Source of the DNA: Pseudomonadota bacterium
GTDB lineage: Bacteria > Desulfobacterota > Desulfarculia > Desulfarculales > Desulfarculaceae
Reading direction: 5' to 3'
DNA: 64,000 bases
NCBI GenBank assembly: GCA_018819925.1
Contig: JAHJPG010000087.1
Coordinates: 1-64,000 of the forward strand
Part shown: positions 33,154 through 41,796 of the stretch, piece by piece
Layout of the letters: each line of letters starts with the position of its first letter
Position numbering within the stretch: position 1 is the first letter of the stretch
Position numbers and translations under genes: made by a program
Notes under the pieces: model-generated
Seen by the model: the letters and a program-made list of their open reading frames with translations, nothing else
Database searches by the model: none
Told to the model about the DNA's origin: nothing

Positions 33154-34853
33154 ACAACTGGTTGCAAAACCCGCTCTGGCAGCGCCGCCTTTATGTGCTG
33201 GTGCTGCTGGCGGTGTGCGCCCTGTTGTTCTTTTCGCTGGGGGGCATGCGCGACCTGTGGGAGAGCGACGAGACCCGCTACGCCGAGCTGGGCCGGGAGA
33301 TGCTGGACTCGGGCTCCTTCAGCCATTGGGTGATCCCCCGCCTGAACTACGTGATTTACCTGGAGAAGCCTCCTCTGTATTACTGGCTCACCGCCCTTAG
33401 CTTCGCCCTGTTCGGGGTGTGCGAGGCGGCGGCCCGCCTGGTGCCGGCGGTTTTCGGCACCTTGAGCGTCTTGATCGCCTTCGCCTTGGGCCGGGAGATG
33501 TGGGGCGATGAAAAGGCCGGTTTCTGGTCCGGCCTGGTGCTGGCCACCTCGCTGATGTTTTTCGCCCTTAGCCGGGTGATCCTGGTGGACATGGTGCTGT
33601 GCTTCGGGATCATGTTGGCCGTATGGGGGGCCTGGAGCCTCAGGGCCGGGCGGGACTGGGGGCTGTACGCCTTTTGGGCGGGCTGCGCCATCGGCTTTCT
33701 CACCAAGGGGGTGCTGGGGCCGGGCCTGGCGGCCATGGCCGTGGTGCTCTTCGCGGCCCTGGCCGGGGAGTGGCGTCTCTTGGGACGTCTGCTGGACTGG
33801 CGGGGGCCGGCCCTGTTCGCGCTGCTCTGCGCTCCCTGGGTGGTGGCCGCCGCCCTTTTGCACAAGGGATTCCTCACCTACTTTTTCTGGGACGAGCAGG
33901 TGGGCCGGCTGCTCACCACCAAGCACCAGCGCTTTCAGCCCTGGTGGTTCTATTTCGCGCTGATTCCCGGGGCCTTCTTCCCCTGGATAGCCCTGCTGCC
34001 CTGGGCCCTGGGCCGCACCTTCCCCTGGGGGGCCTGGCGCGCGCCCGAGGCTCGGCCCTGGCTCTTGGCCGCGGTTTGGTTCGTGGCCTTTTTCCTGTTC
34101 CTCACCCTGTCGCGCTCCAAGATGCTGCACTACGCCCTGCCCATGCTGCCCCCCCTGGCCCTGCTGGTGGGGCGGCCCTTGAGCGGGGTGATGTCCTGGC
34201 CCAGGGGCGCGGCCGCCCCGGCCGGGCTCAAGGCCAGCATCAGCGCCCTGGCCGCCCTATGCCTGGTGGCCGGCCTGGCCCTGCTGGTGGTCCCGGCCAC
34301 CAACCCGGACATCGGCTACGCTCACGGCGGGGCCCTGCTTTTCGCCGGGCCGGTGTTTTTGGCACTGCTGGCCCTGGGGGTCTATTGGGTAAGGAATCGG
34401 GCCTGGGCCGCGGCCTGCGCGCCCCTGGCCGTGTTTTTGCTCTTGGTGCTGGGGGCGGCGGCGGCCACGCCCACCCTGGACCGCTACCGCTCGCTGGGCC
34501 CGCTCCTCAAGCCCCTGGCCGCCCAACTCAAGCCCGGCGACCTGGTGGCCACCCTGGGGGACTATTGGCACGGCGCGGCCTTTTACACCCGCCGCAGGGT
34601 GGCCGTGGCCGACAACTGGGGGGAGTTGGATTTCGGCCGGCGCCTGGCTCCGGACCGGGACCAATGGTTTCTCAAGGGCAACCAGGGGCTGTTAAAGCTG
34701 ATGGGAGGACAGCGGCGGGTGTTCGCCATCGCCGAGACGCCCCGCTACAAGCGCTTTCACGCCCTGGCTCAGAAACGGCCCCAGGCCCTGCCCCTGTTCG
34801 CCTGGGCCACGGTGGGGGACAAGACCTTGTTCAGCAACCGTCCCCCGGGCTAA
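33150..34853 (+). CDS. Second GT39/ArnT-like membrane glycosyltransferase
   Basis: This 567-residue polytopic protein is a paralogue of the preceding gene. It has the same motif LWESDETRYAELGREML with an acidic pair, followed by NYVIYLEKPPLYYW. The DET motif matches ArnT, which attaches 4-amino-4-deoxy-L-arabinose to lipid A. It begins at a GTG that overlaps the preceding stop by four bases. With arnC and arnD downstream an ArnT role is reasonable for one of the two paralogues. Which one, and what the other transfers, is open. Confidence 0.85.
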   Translation: MNNWLQNPLWQRRLYVLVLLAVCALLFFSLGGMRDLWESDETRYAELGREMLDSGSFSHWVIPRLNYVIYLEKPPLYYWLTALSFALFGVCEAAARLVPAVFGTLSVLIAFALGREMWGDEKAGFWSGLVLATSLMFFALSRVILVDMVLCFGIMLAVWGAWSLRAGRDWGLYAFWAGCAIGFLTKGVLGPGLAAMAVVLFAALAGEWRLLGRLLDWRGPALFALLCAPWVVAAALLHKGFLTYFFWDEQVGRLLTTKHQRFQPWWFYFALIPGAFFPWIALLPWALGRTFPWGAWRAPEARPWLLAAVWFVAFFLFLTLSRSKMLHYALPMLPPLALLVGRPLSGVMSWPRGAAAPAGLKASISALAALCLVAGLALLVVPATNPDIGYAHGGALLFAGPVFLALLALGVYWVRNRAWAAACAPLAVFLLLVLGAAAATPTLDRYRSLGPLLKPLAAQLKPGDLVATLGDYWHGAAFYTRRRVAVADNWGELDFGRRLAPDRDQWFLKGNQGLLKLMGGQRRVFAIAETPRYKRFHALAQKRPQALPLFAWATVGDKTLFSNRPPG

Positions 34854-34867
34854 CACTCCGGGGCGAC

Positions 34868-34901
34868 TTGATTTATTCCCCCTTGCCTGCCATAGTATAA
34901 A
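34868..34901 (+). promoter_or_regulatory. Weak internal promoter candidate before arnC
   Basis: The 92-base gap before arnC is longer than most gaps in this run. It holds TTGATT (34868) and a TAGTATAAA stretch (34893-34901), with a long 19-base spacer. It could be an internal promoter, but the match is poor. Confidence 0.25.
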
Positions 34902-34945
34902 CCCGCGAGCACCCAGTTTTGGCATCACCCAATGCGGAGAGGCCC

Positions 34946-35905
34946 ATGCCCCCGGCAGCCACGGAAAACCAGCCCTATCTATCAGTGGTTATCCCTGTCT
35001 TCAACGAAGAGGAAAACCTGGCGGAGCTTCAGGCCCGCCTGGCCCTGGCCCTGGGCGCCTCTCCCTGGAGCTGGGAGGTGATCTACGTGGACGACGGCTC
35101 CAAGGACAGCTCTTGGGAACTTTTGGGCCGCATACAGGCCCAGGACCCCCACGTGCGCCTGGTGCGCTTCAACCGGAACTACGGCCAGCACATGGCCATT
35201 TTCGCGGGTTTTGAAAGTGTGCGAGGGCAGGTGGTGGTGACCCTGGACGCGGACCTGCAAAACCCCCCCGAGGAGGTGCCCAAGCTGGTGGCCAAGCTGG
35301 AGGAGGGGTTTGACGTGGTCAGCGGCTGGCGGCAGAATCGCCACGACTCGGTGCTGCGCAAGATACCCACCTGGATGGTGGCCAAGCTCACCAGCCGGGT
35401 GGTGGGAGTGCACCTCAAGGACTACGGCTGCATGCTCAGGGCCTATCGCCGCGAGGTGGTCGAGGCCATGTGCGCCTCCCAGGAGACATCTTCCTACATC
35501 CCCGCCCTGGCCAATCTCTACGCGGCCAGCGTGGCCGAGATTCCCGTGGCTCACGCCGAGCGCTCGGCCGGCCAGTCCAAATACGGCCTGCTCAAGCTCA
35601 TCAAACTGAATTTCGACCTGATGACCGGCTTTTCGGTGCTGCCCATCCAGATGGTGAGCGTTTTGGGGGTGCTCATCGCCCTGATGGGCCTGGCATTCGG
35701 CCTGTTCTTGTTCGTCCGCCGCCTGGTGGTGGGCCCGGAGGTGGGCGGGGTGTTCACCCTGTTCGCCATCCTTTTCGTCTTCGTGGGCCTGCAAATCCTG
35801 GTGGTGGGGCTCATGGGCGAATACCTGGGCCGCATCTATCGCGAGGTGCGCCGCAGGCCCCGCTTCGTCATCCGCGAGACCAGGGACCCCGAAGCCGGGT
35901 CATAA
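34946..35905 (+). CDS. arnC: ArnC-like undecaprenyl-phosphate aminosugar transferase (GT2)
   Basis: This 319-residue protein closely follows E. coli ArnC. It has SVVIPVFNEEENL, VDDGSKDSS, RNYGQHMAIFAGF, TLDADLQNPPEEVPKLVAKL and KDYGCMLRAYRREVVEAM. Two membrane helices lie near 230-300, and the end reads LMGEYLGRIYREVRRRPRF. ArnC links 4-deoxy-4-formamido-L-arabinose to undecaprenyl phosphate. The ATG at 34946 has GGAG before it; a TTG 27 bases upstream is less likely. The next gene is arnD. Confidence 0.88.
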   Translation: MPPAATENQPYLSVVIPVFNEEENLAELQARLALALGASPWSWEVIYVDDGSKDSSWELLGRIQAQDPHVRLVRFNRNYGQHMAIFAGFESVRGQVVVTLDADLQNPPEEVPKLVAKLEEGFDVVSGWRQNRHDSVLRKIPTWMVAKLTSRVVGVHLKDYGCMLRAYRREVVEAMCASQETSSYIPALANLYAASVAEIPVAHAERSAGQSKYGLLKLIKLNFDLMTGFSVLPIQMVSVLGVLIALMGLAFGLFLFVRRLVVGPEVGGVFTLFAILFVFVGLQILVVGLMGEYLGRIYREVRRRPRFVIRETRDPEAGS

Positions 35906-35907
35906 TC

Positions 35908-36855
35908 ATGGTCATCAAACGGTTCGAGCCCTTACCGGCCGCCACCCGCCTGGTCCTCAAGGTGGACATAGACACCAAGGTGGGGCTGCTATCGGGCGTG
36001 CCCCGCCTAATGGACATCTTCGCCCGGGCCGGAGTGAAGGCCTCCTTTTACATCGCCATGGGGCCGGACAACTCGGGAAGGGCATTGGCCCGCCTGGTCA
36101 AGCCGGGCTTTTTAAAAAAGCAGCTCCGTTCCGGCGCCGCCGGGGCCTATGGCCTGACCACCATGCTCTACGGCGTGGCCCTGCCCGGGCCCATCATCGC
36201 CCAGGCCGGGCCCCACCTGTTGCGCGAGCTTTTGTCCCAGGGCCACGAGGTGGGGCTGCACGGCTGGGACCACGTGTTCTGGCACGACCGCATGCGCCGC
36301 CTGCCGGCAGGGCGCATCCGGGCCCACCTGGGCCGGGCCTGGCGGCTCTATAAACACATCACCGGCCAGGCTCCGGCCAGCTTCGCCTCGCCGGGCTGGC
36401 AGATAACCCCCACCGCCTACCAGGCCCTGGCCGGCATGGGCATCACCCACGTTTCCTGCGCCAGGGGGCGCAGCCCCTTCCGGCCTCTGGCGGATGGCCG
36501 CCCCTTGCCCCTGGTGGAACTGCCCACCACCCTGCCCACCCTGGACGAGATATTGGGCCGGGACGGCATAACCCTGGGCACCGCCGCCGCCTGGCTGGCC
36601 GGCCAGGTGCGCCCCGGCGCGCTCAACGTCTACACCCTGCACGGCGAGGTGGAAGGCAGGGCCCAGGCCCCGGTGTTGGAGAGCCTCATCGCCCGCTTGC
36701 AGGACCGGGGCGTTGTTTTTCACCGCCTTTTGGACGCTGCCGTCCAGGAGGCGTCTCGGGATGTGCCGGTGGATGAGGTGGCCTGGGGCCAAGTGCCGGG
36801 GCGGGCCGGGCAGGTGGCCTGGCAGGCCTCGGAGTTGGCCAAGGGGGCGGCGTGA
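35908..36855 (+). CDS. arnD: ArnD-like polysaccharide deacetylase (deformylase)
   Basis: This 315-residue protein has the NodB-type deacetylase signature. It shows LKVDIDTKVGLLSGVPRL with the paired aspartates, HEVGLHGWDHVFWHDRM with the metal histidines, and ASFASPGWQITPTAYQAL. It matches ArnD, which removes the formyl group from undecaprenyl-bound Ara4FN. It starts two bases after arnC, and its stop overlaps waaA. No arnA or arnB is seen in this window. Confidence 0.88.
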   Translation: MVIKRFEPLPAATRLVLKVDIDTKVGLLSGVPRLMDIFARAGVKASFYIAMGPDNSGRALARLVKPGFLKKQLRSGAAGAYGLTTMLYGVALPGPIIAQAGPHLLRELLSQGHEVGLHGWDHVFWHDRMRRLPAGRIRAHLGRAWRLYKHITGQAPASFASPGWQITPTAYQALAGMGITHVSCARGRSPFRPLADGRPLPLVELPTTLPTLDEILGRDGITLGTAAAWLAGQVRPGALNVYTLHGEVEGRAQAPVLESLIARLQDRGVVFHRLLDAAVQEASRDVPVDEVAWGQVPGRAGQVAWQASELAKGAA

Positions 36856-38141
36856 AGCGCACCTTGTACAGCCTGGCCCTGGGCCTGGGGGCGGCGGTGG
36901 CCTCGCCCTTCATCGCCGCCCGCCTGTTGCGCCCTCCCAAGCGCCGTGCCACCCTGGCCCGCTTGGGCCTGGGCCCCCTGGCCCGGCCGCCGCGCCTGGA
37001 GTCCGGCGGCATCTGGCTGCACGCCCTGAGCGTGGGCGAGTCGGTTTCGGCCTTGCCCTTGGTGCGCGGCCTGCGCCGGCGTTTTCCCGCCAAGCCCATC
37101 GCCTTTTCCTGCGGCACCGGGCAAGGCCTGGCCACGGCCCGGGAGAAATTGGCCCATCAAGTCGACGCCATCTTCATCCGCCCCCTGGAGTTGCCCTGGG
37201 TCGTGGGTCCGGTGCTAGGGGCCCTGCGCCCCGGTCTGGCCATCCTGGTGGAAGGTGACCTGTGGCCCGGCTGGCAATGGGCCCTGGCCGAACGTGGGGT
37301 TCCCCGCATGCTGGTCAACGGCCGGGTGAGCCCGCGCACCCTGCGGGGCTACCGCCGCCTGGGGCCCCTGGCCCGGGAGTTGTGGCGGGGCTTGGACCTG
37401 GTGCTGGTGCAGACCGCCACCGACCGGGAGCGCCTGCTCGGCGTGGGGGTGGACCCTGGCCGGGTGCGGGTGGGCGGCAACCTCAAGTTCGACAGCGCGC
37501 CGGCGGCCCTGAACCTGGAGCAGCGCCGCGCCCTGGCCGATGAGCTGGGCTTGGCGGGCCGCACCGTGCTGGTGGCCGGCTCCACTCACGCCGGGGAGGA
37601 GGAGCCCTGCCTGGCGGCCTACGCCCAGATCAAGGAGCGTGTGGCGGAGTTGACCCTGCTCATCGCGCCCCGGGAGGTGGAGCGGGGCCCGGCGGTGGCC
37701 CGCCTGGCTCAGGAGCGCGGGTTCAGCGTGACCCGGCTTTCCCAGGAGCCGGCCCCGCCAGGCAGCCAGGTGGTGGTATTGGACCTTTTGGGCAAGCTGG
37801 CAGCCGTCTACGCCCTGGGAGCGGCGTCGTTCGTGGGCGGCTCCCTGGTGGCGGTGGGTGGGCACAACCTCTTGGAGCCAGCCGCCCAGGGCGTGCCGGT
37901 GGTGTTCGGCCCCCGCACCCACAATTTTTTGGAGATGGCCCAGGACCTGGAAGAGGCCGGGGGCGGCCTGCGCATTGCCACTGGCGCGGATTTGGCCGCG
38001 GCCTGGGGAAGCCTGTTGGCCAATCCGGACCAAGCCCGGGCCATGGGCCAAGCGGCCCGTGAGTTCGTGGACGCCCATCATGGGGCGGTGGACCGGGCCG
38101 TGGATGCGGCGGCCGAGCTTCTGGTGGGTGGCCATGCCTAA
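36852..38141 (+). CDS. waaA: 3-deoxy-D-manno-octulosonic acid transferase
   Basis: This 429-residue GT30 enzyme attaches Kdo to lipid IVA. It has an N-terminal anchor, LHALSVGESVSALPLVRGLR, EGDLWPGWQWALAERGVP, LVNGRVSPRTLRGYRRL and GGHNLLEPAAQGVPVVFGP. The start is a GTG at 36852 overlapping the arnD stop. Whether it adds one or two Kdo residues is not visible. No kds genes are in the window. Confidence 0.94.
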   Translation: MKRTLYSLALGLGAAVASPFIAARLLRPPKRRATLARLGLGPLARPPRLESGGIWLHALSVGESVSALPLVRGLRRRFPAKPIAFSCGTGQGLATAREKLAHQVDAIFIRPLELPWVVGPVLGALRPGLAILVEGDLWPGWQWALAERGVPRMLVNGRVSPRTLRGYRRLGPLARELWRGLDLVLVQTATDRERLLGVGVDPGRVRVGGNLKFDSAPAALNLEQRRALADELGLAGRTVLVAGSTHAGEEEPCLAAYAQIKERVAELTLLIAPREVERGPAVARLAQERGFSVTRLSQEPAPPGSQVVVLDLLGKLAAVYALGAASFVGGSLVAVGGHNLLEPAAQGVPVVFGPRTHNFLEMAQDLEEAGGGLRIATGADLAAAWGSLLANPDQARAMGQAAREFVDAHHGAVDRAVDAAAELLVGGHA

Positions 38142-39246
38142 GCGTGCCGAGGCCCTGTGGCGCAGGATATTGGGCGACGAGCCCGGCCCCGCCTGGCTTG
38201 GAGCCCTCAGGGCCGGGGCCACGGTGGCCAGCGGGCTCTACGGGGCCGGGGTGTGGCTAAACAACACCGCCTTTGAGTTGGGCTTCAAGCCCTCGCGCTG
38301 TTTGCACGTGCCGGTGATCGGGGTGGGCAACCTGGCCGTGGGCGGCACGGGCAAAACTCCGCTGACCATGGCTGTGGTGAGGGCCCTGCAAGAGCTGGGT
38401 CTGCCCGCCGGGGTCATCAGCCGGGGCTATGGCCGCCAGGGCAAACAGCCCCTTTTGGTGAGCGACGGGGAGCGCATCTTGGCCAACGTGGACCAGGCCG
38501 GCGACGAACCCCTGCTGTTGGCCCGCCGCCTGGGGGTGCCGGTGGCCGTGGGGGCCTCGCGCTACCAGGCCGGGCTGCTGCTCCTCAAACGCTGCGGCGC
38601 GCGGGTGCTGGTGGGCGACGACCTTTTGCAACACCGGGCCCTGTACCGTGACCTGAACTTGGTGGCCTTGGACGCGGCCGACCCCCTGGCGGGTGAGTGC
38701 CTCTTGCCCAGGGGCCGCCTGCGCGAAGGCCCGGGGGCCCTGAAGCGGGCCAACGCGGTGGTGCTCACCCGGGTGCGGGACGCGGCCCAGGCCCGCCGGG
38801 CCCAGGAGTCGCTGGCCTGGCGGCTGGGCAACAAGCCGGTCTTTGCCTGCCGCTATGTGCTGGAGGGCCTGGAGGACGCCAAGGGCCGCGCTCTGGAGGA
38901 CGAGTCCTGGCAAGGAGAGCCGGTGTACGCCTTTTGCGGCCTGGCCCGCCCCGAGAGCTTCCGGCAAAGCCTGCGCCAGGCCGGGCTCACCGTGCTGGGC
39001 CTGGAATCATTTGGGGACCACCACCGTTTCACTATCGACGAGCTGGCCGGTCTTTGGGGCCGCGCCCAGACTCTATCCGCCAGGGCCCTGGTGTGCTCGG
39101 GCAAGGACGCGGTGCGCCTGCCCGCCGGCCTGCCCGGAGACATCCCCGTGTGGAGCACCCGTTTGGCTCTGGAGTTTCTGGAAGGGCCCCGGGCCCTGCC
39201 GCGCCTGCTGGGGCACGCCTTGGCCGGCTGGAGAGGGGCGGCATGA
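38134..39246 (+). CDS. lpxK: Tetraacyldisaccharide 4'-kinase
   Basis: This 370-residue kinase phosphorylates the 4' position of the lipid A disaccharide. The P-loop lies in IGVGNLAVGGTGKTPLTMAV, followed by GVISRGYGRQGKQPLLVSDG and DAGDEP-like QAGDEPLLLARRL. The C-terminal part reads FGDHHRFTIDELAGL. The ATG at 38134 overlaps the waaA end by eight bases. Confidence 0.94.
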   Translation: MPKRAEALWRRILGDEPGPAWLGALRAGATVASGLYGAGVWLNNTAFELGFKPSRCLHVPVIGVGNLAVGGTGKTPLTMAVVRALQELGLPAGVISRGYGRQGKQPLLVSDGERILANVDQAGDEPLLLARRLGVPVAVGASRYQAGLLLLKRCGARVLVGDDLLQHRALYRDLNLVALDAADPLAGECLLPRGRLREGPGALKRANAVVLTRVRDAAQARRAQESLAWRLGNKPVFACRYVLEGLEDAKGRALEDESWQGEPVYAFCGLARPESFRQSLRQAGLTVLGLESFGDHHRFTIDELAGLWGRAQTLSARALVCSGKDAVRLPAGLPGDIPVWSTRLALEFLEGPRALPRLLGHALAGWRGAA

Positions 39247-40145
39247 GCTTTGCCGACCAAGCGCTCCACGCCGGGGTGTGGACTTTGTCCCTGCCGCCGC
39301 TGGGCCTCAGCCGGGCGGTGGGGCGCGGCCTGGGCCGTTTGGCCATGGCCCTGGACCAGCGCCACCGGCGGATCGTGCTGGACAACCTGAGCGTCTCTTT
39401 CCCGGAAAAGGACCAGGCCTGGGTTCAGGACACCGGCCGCAAGGTCTTTGAGCACATCGCCCAAGTGGCGGTGGAGATCCCCCGCCTGGTGCGCCTGAGC
39501 CCGGAGAAGATTCTCGCCCATGCCCGCTGCCACGGCCTGGACAACGTGCGCCGGGCCCTAGCCAAGGGCAATGGGCTGATTCTGCTAACCGGCCACTTCG
39601 GCAATTGGGAGTGGGGCAACATAGCCGGTTCCATGTGCCTGGGTTTCGGAGCCCTTATCGTGGCCCGGCCCATCGACTGGCTACCGGCCGACCGCTTGGT
39701 CAACGGCTGGCGCACCAAGAGCTGTGACAGCGAGGTGGTGCCCAAAAGCCGCTCGGCCCGGGCCCTGCTGCGGGGCATCAAGCAAAACCGTATGCTGGGG
39801 CTGCTGATGGACCAGAACGTGGATTGGTACGACGGCGAGTGGGTGGATTTTTTCGGCCGCCCGGCCTGCACCAACAAGGGTCTGGCCCTGCTGGCCCGCT
39901 CCACCGGGGCGCCGGTGATTCCTTATCACAACTGGCGGGCCGAGGACGGCAAGTTCGACGTGTACTTCGGCGAGGAGGTGCCCCTGGTCAAGACCAGCGA
40001 CAAGACCATGGACATCTGGCAAAACACCCAAAATTACACCAAGGTGCTGGAAGACATCATCCGCCAGAAGCCCGAGCAGTGGTTCTGGCTGCACCAGCGC
40101 TGGAAGACCAAGCCCAGCCAGTTCTGGCCACGGGAGAGGCGCTGA
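39243..40145 (+). CDS. Lipid A acyltransferase (LpxL/LpxM-type)
   Basis: This 300-residue membrane-associated acyltransferase adds a secondary acyl chain to lipid A. The H-x4-E motif is in LLTGHFGNWEWGNIAG with His118 and Glu123. QNVDWYDGEWVDFFGRPA follows, as in LpxL/HtrB relatives. The ATG overlaps the lpxK stop by four bases. It is the only such gene in the window; position specificity is not clear. Confidence 0.9.
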   Translation: MSFADQALHAGVWTLSLPPLGLSRAVGRGLGRLAMALDQRHRRIVLDNLSVSFPEKDQAWVQDTGRKVFEHIAQVAVEIPRLVRLSPEKILAHARCHGLDNVRRALAKGNGLILLTGHFGNWEWGNIAGSMCLGFGALIVARPIDWLPADRLVNGWRTKSCDSEVVPKSRSARALLRGIKQNRMLGLLMDQNVDWYDGEWVDFFGRPACTNKGLALLARSTGAPVIPYHNWRAEDGKFDVYFGEEVPLVKTSDKTMDIWQNTQNYTKVLEDIIRQKPEQWFWLHQRWKTKPSQFWPRERR

Positions 40146-41218
40146 TGCGCCCCCTGGACCAGGCCGCGCCCCGGCGCATCCTGCTGCGGGCCACCAACTG
40201 GGTGGGCGATGCGGTGATGACCCTGCCCGCCCTGGCCGCCCTGCACCAGGCCTGCCCCCAGGCCCAAATAGAGGTGCTGGCCCGGCCCTGGGCGGCGGCG
40301 GTGTACGGCGCACAACCGGGGGTGAGCCGGGTGCTGGCCTATGATAAATCTGGCGGGCACGAAGGGGCCGGCGGCCTGCTGGGCCTGGCCCGGCAGCTAA
40401 AAGCGCGGCGCTACGATTGGGCGGTGCTGCTGCAAAACGCCTTCGAGGCGGCGCTCTTGGCCTGGCTGGCCCGAGTGCCGGTGCGCCTGGGCTACTCCCG
40501 GGACGGCCGGGGGATGCTGCTCACCCACCGGGCCCGCCTGAGCCCGGAGCTGCGCCGGGTGCATGAAACCAGCTACTACTTGTATATTTTACGCCAGGCA
40601 GGGCTTTTGCCCGCCGACCCTCCCAAAGAGGGGGTGCGCCCCGAGCTGCACCTTGCTGGCGAAGACCAGGCCTGGGCCGCCGATTATCTGGAGCGCCAGG
40701 GCTTGAGCGGTGCCCGGCTCCTGGGCTTGGCTCCGGGCGCGGCCTTTGGCCCGGCCAAGCAGTGGCCAGCCGGCCGCTTCGCCGCCGCGGCCAGGGATCT
40801 GGCCGATAGCTTCGACGCGGTGCTCTTGTTCGGCAGCCGGGGCGAGGCCGCCGCCTGCGCCGCTGTGGCCAAAGACCTGCATGGCCTGGCCGTGCGCGAT
40901 TTGGCCGGGGCCACCGATTTGGGCCAAGCCCTGTCCCTGGTGGAGCGCATGGGATTGTTCATCACCAACGACAGCGGGCTGATGCACGCCGCCGCCGCCC
41001 TGGGGCGGCCCACGGTGGCCGTGTTCGGCTCCACCAATCCGGTGACCACCGGCCCCTTGGGGCCGCTCACCGCCCTGGTGCGCACCCCGGTGGAGTGCGG
41101 CCCCTGCCTGAAGCCCCAGTGCCCCACGGGCGATCTGAAGTGCTTCACGGCCATCGGCCCGGAGATAGTGGTCCTGGCGGCGCGGGAGCTTTTGGCCCGG
41201 CAAGGGGAGGGGGCCTGA
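40145..41218 (+). CDS. waaF: Heptosyltransferase II-like (GT9)
   Basis: This 357-residue GT9 enzyme resembles WaaF. It begins RRILLRATNWVGDAVMTLPA, the NWVGD signature of heptosyltransferase II, and has GLAPGAAFGPAKQWPAGRFA and TNDSGLMHAAAALGRPTVAV. It adds a heptose to the inner core. It overlaps the acyltransferase stop by one base (TGATG) and the gmhB start by one. Confidence 0.9.
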   Translation: MRPLDQAAPRRILLRATNWVGDAVMTLPALAALHQACPQAQIEVLARPWAAAVYGAQPGVSRVLAYDKSGGHEGAGGLLGLARQLKARRYDWAVLLQNAFEAALLAWLARVPVRLGYSRDGRGMLLTHRARLSPELRRVHETSYYLYILRQAGLLPADPPKEGVRPELHLAGEDQAWAADYLERQGLSGARLLGLAPGAAFGPAKQWPAGRFAAAARDLADSFDAVLLFGSRGEAAACAAVAKDLHGLAVRDLAGATDLGQALSLVERMGLFITNDSGLMHAAAALGRPTVAVFGSTNPVTTGPLGPLTALVRTPVECGPCLKPQCPTGDLKCFTAIGPEIVVLAARELLARQGEGA

Positions 41219-41796
41219 TGCGGCGGGTGGTTTTCTTGGACCGCGATGGCACCATCAACAAAGATGTGGGCTACATCCACCAGCCGGCCAAGGTGCGCCT
41301 GCTGCCCGGGGCGGCCCAGGCCATCGTCAGCATTCGGGAGGCCGGTTTGGCGGTGGTGGTGGTGAGCAACCAGTCGGGCATCGCCCGGGGCCGCTTCGGC
41401 CTGGAGGACCTGTTGGCCGTGCAGGCCGAGGTGGAGCGCCAACTACAGGAGGCCGGAGCCTGGTTGGACGGCTTCTACTACTGCCCCCACCACCCCGAGG
41501 GAGTGGTGGAGCCCTTTGCGGCGGTGTGCGGTTGCCGCAAGCCGGCCACCGGGCTCCTGGAGCGGGCGGCGCGTGAGCTGGGTCTCAGCCTGGAAGGCTC
41601 CTTCATGGTGGGCGACAAGCGCAGCGACGTGGCCTGCGGGTATTACGCCGGGCTCACCAGCCTGCTGGTGACCAGCGGCATGCCCCTGGAGCCGGCGGCC
41701 TCCCCGGCCGAGGAGCCGGCCCACATCCTGCCGGACCTGGCCGCCGCGGCCAAGTGGATTCTGGGGCGCTGGGCCGGCCTGGAGCCGCTACGGTGA
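41218..41796 (+). CDS. gmhB: D-glycero-D-manno-heptose 1,7-bisphosphate 7-phosphatase
   Basis: This 192-residue HAD phosphatase makes heptose-1-phosphate for ADP-heptose. The catalytic motif is VVFLDRDGTINKD with Asp8 and Asp10. VVSNQSGIARGRF and the zinc-binding loop CPHHPEG...CGCRKP are as in GmhB. It lies between two heptosyltransferase genes and overlaps both. Confidence 0.94.
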   Translation: MRRVVFLDRDGTINKDVGYIHQPAKVRLLPGAAQAIVSIREAGLAVVVVSNQSGIARGRFGLEDLLAVQAEVERQLQEAGAWLDGFYYCPHHPEGVVEPFAAVCGCRKPATGLLERAARELGLSLEGSFMVGDKRSDVACGYYAGLTSLLVTSGMPLEPAASPAEEPAHILPDLAAAAKWILGRWAGLEPLR

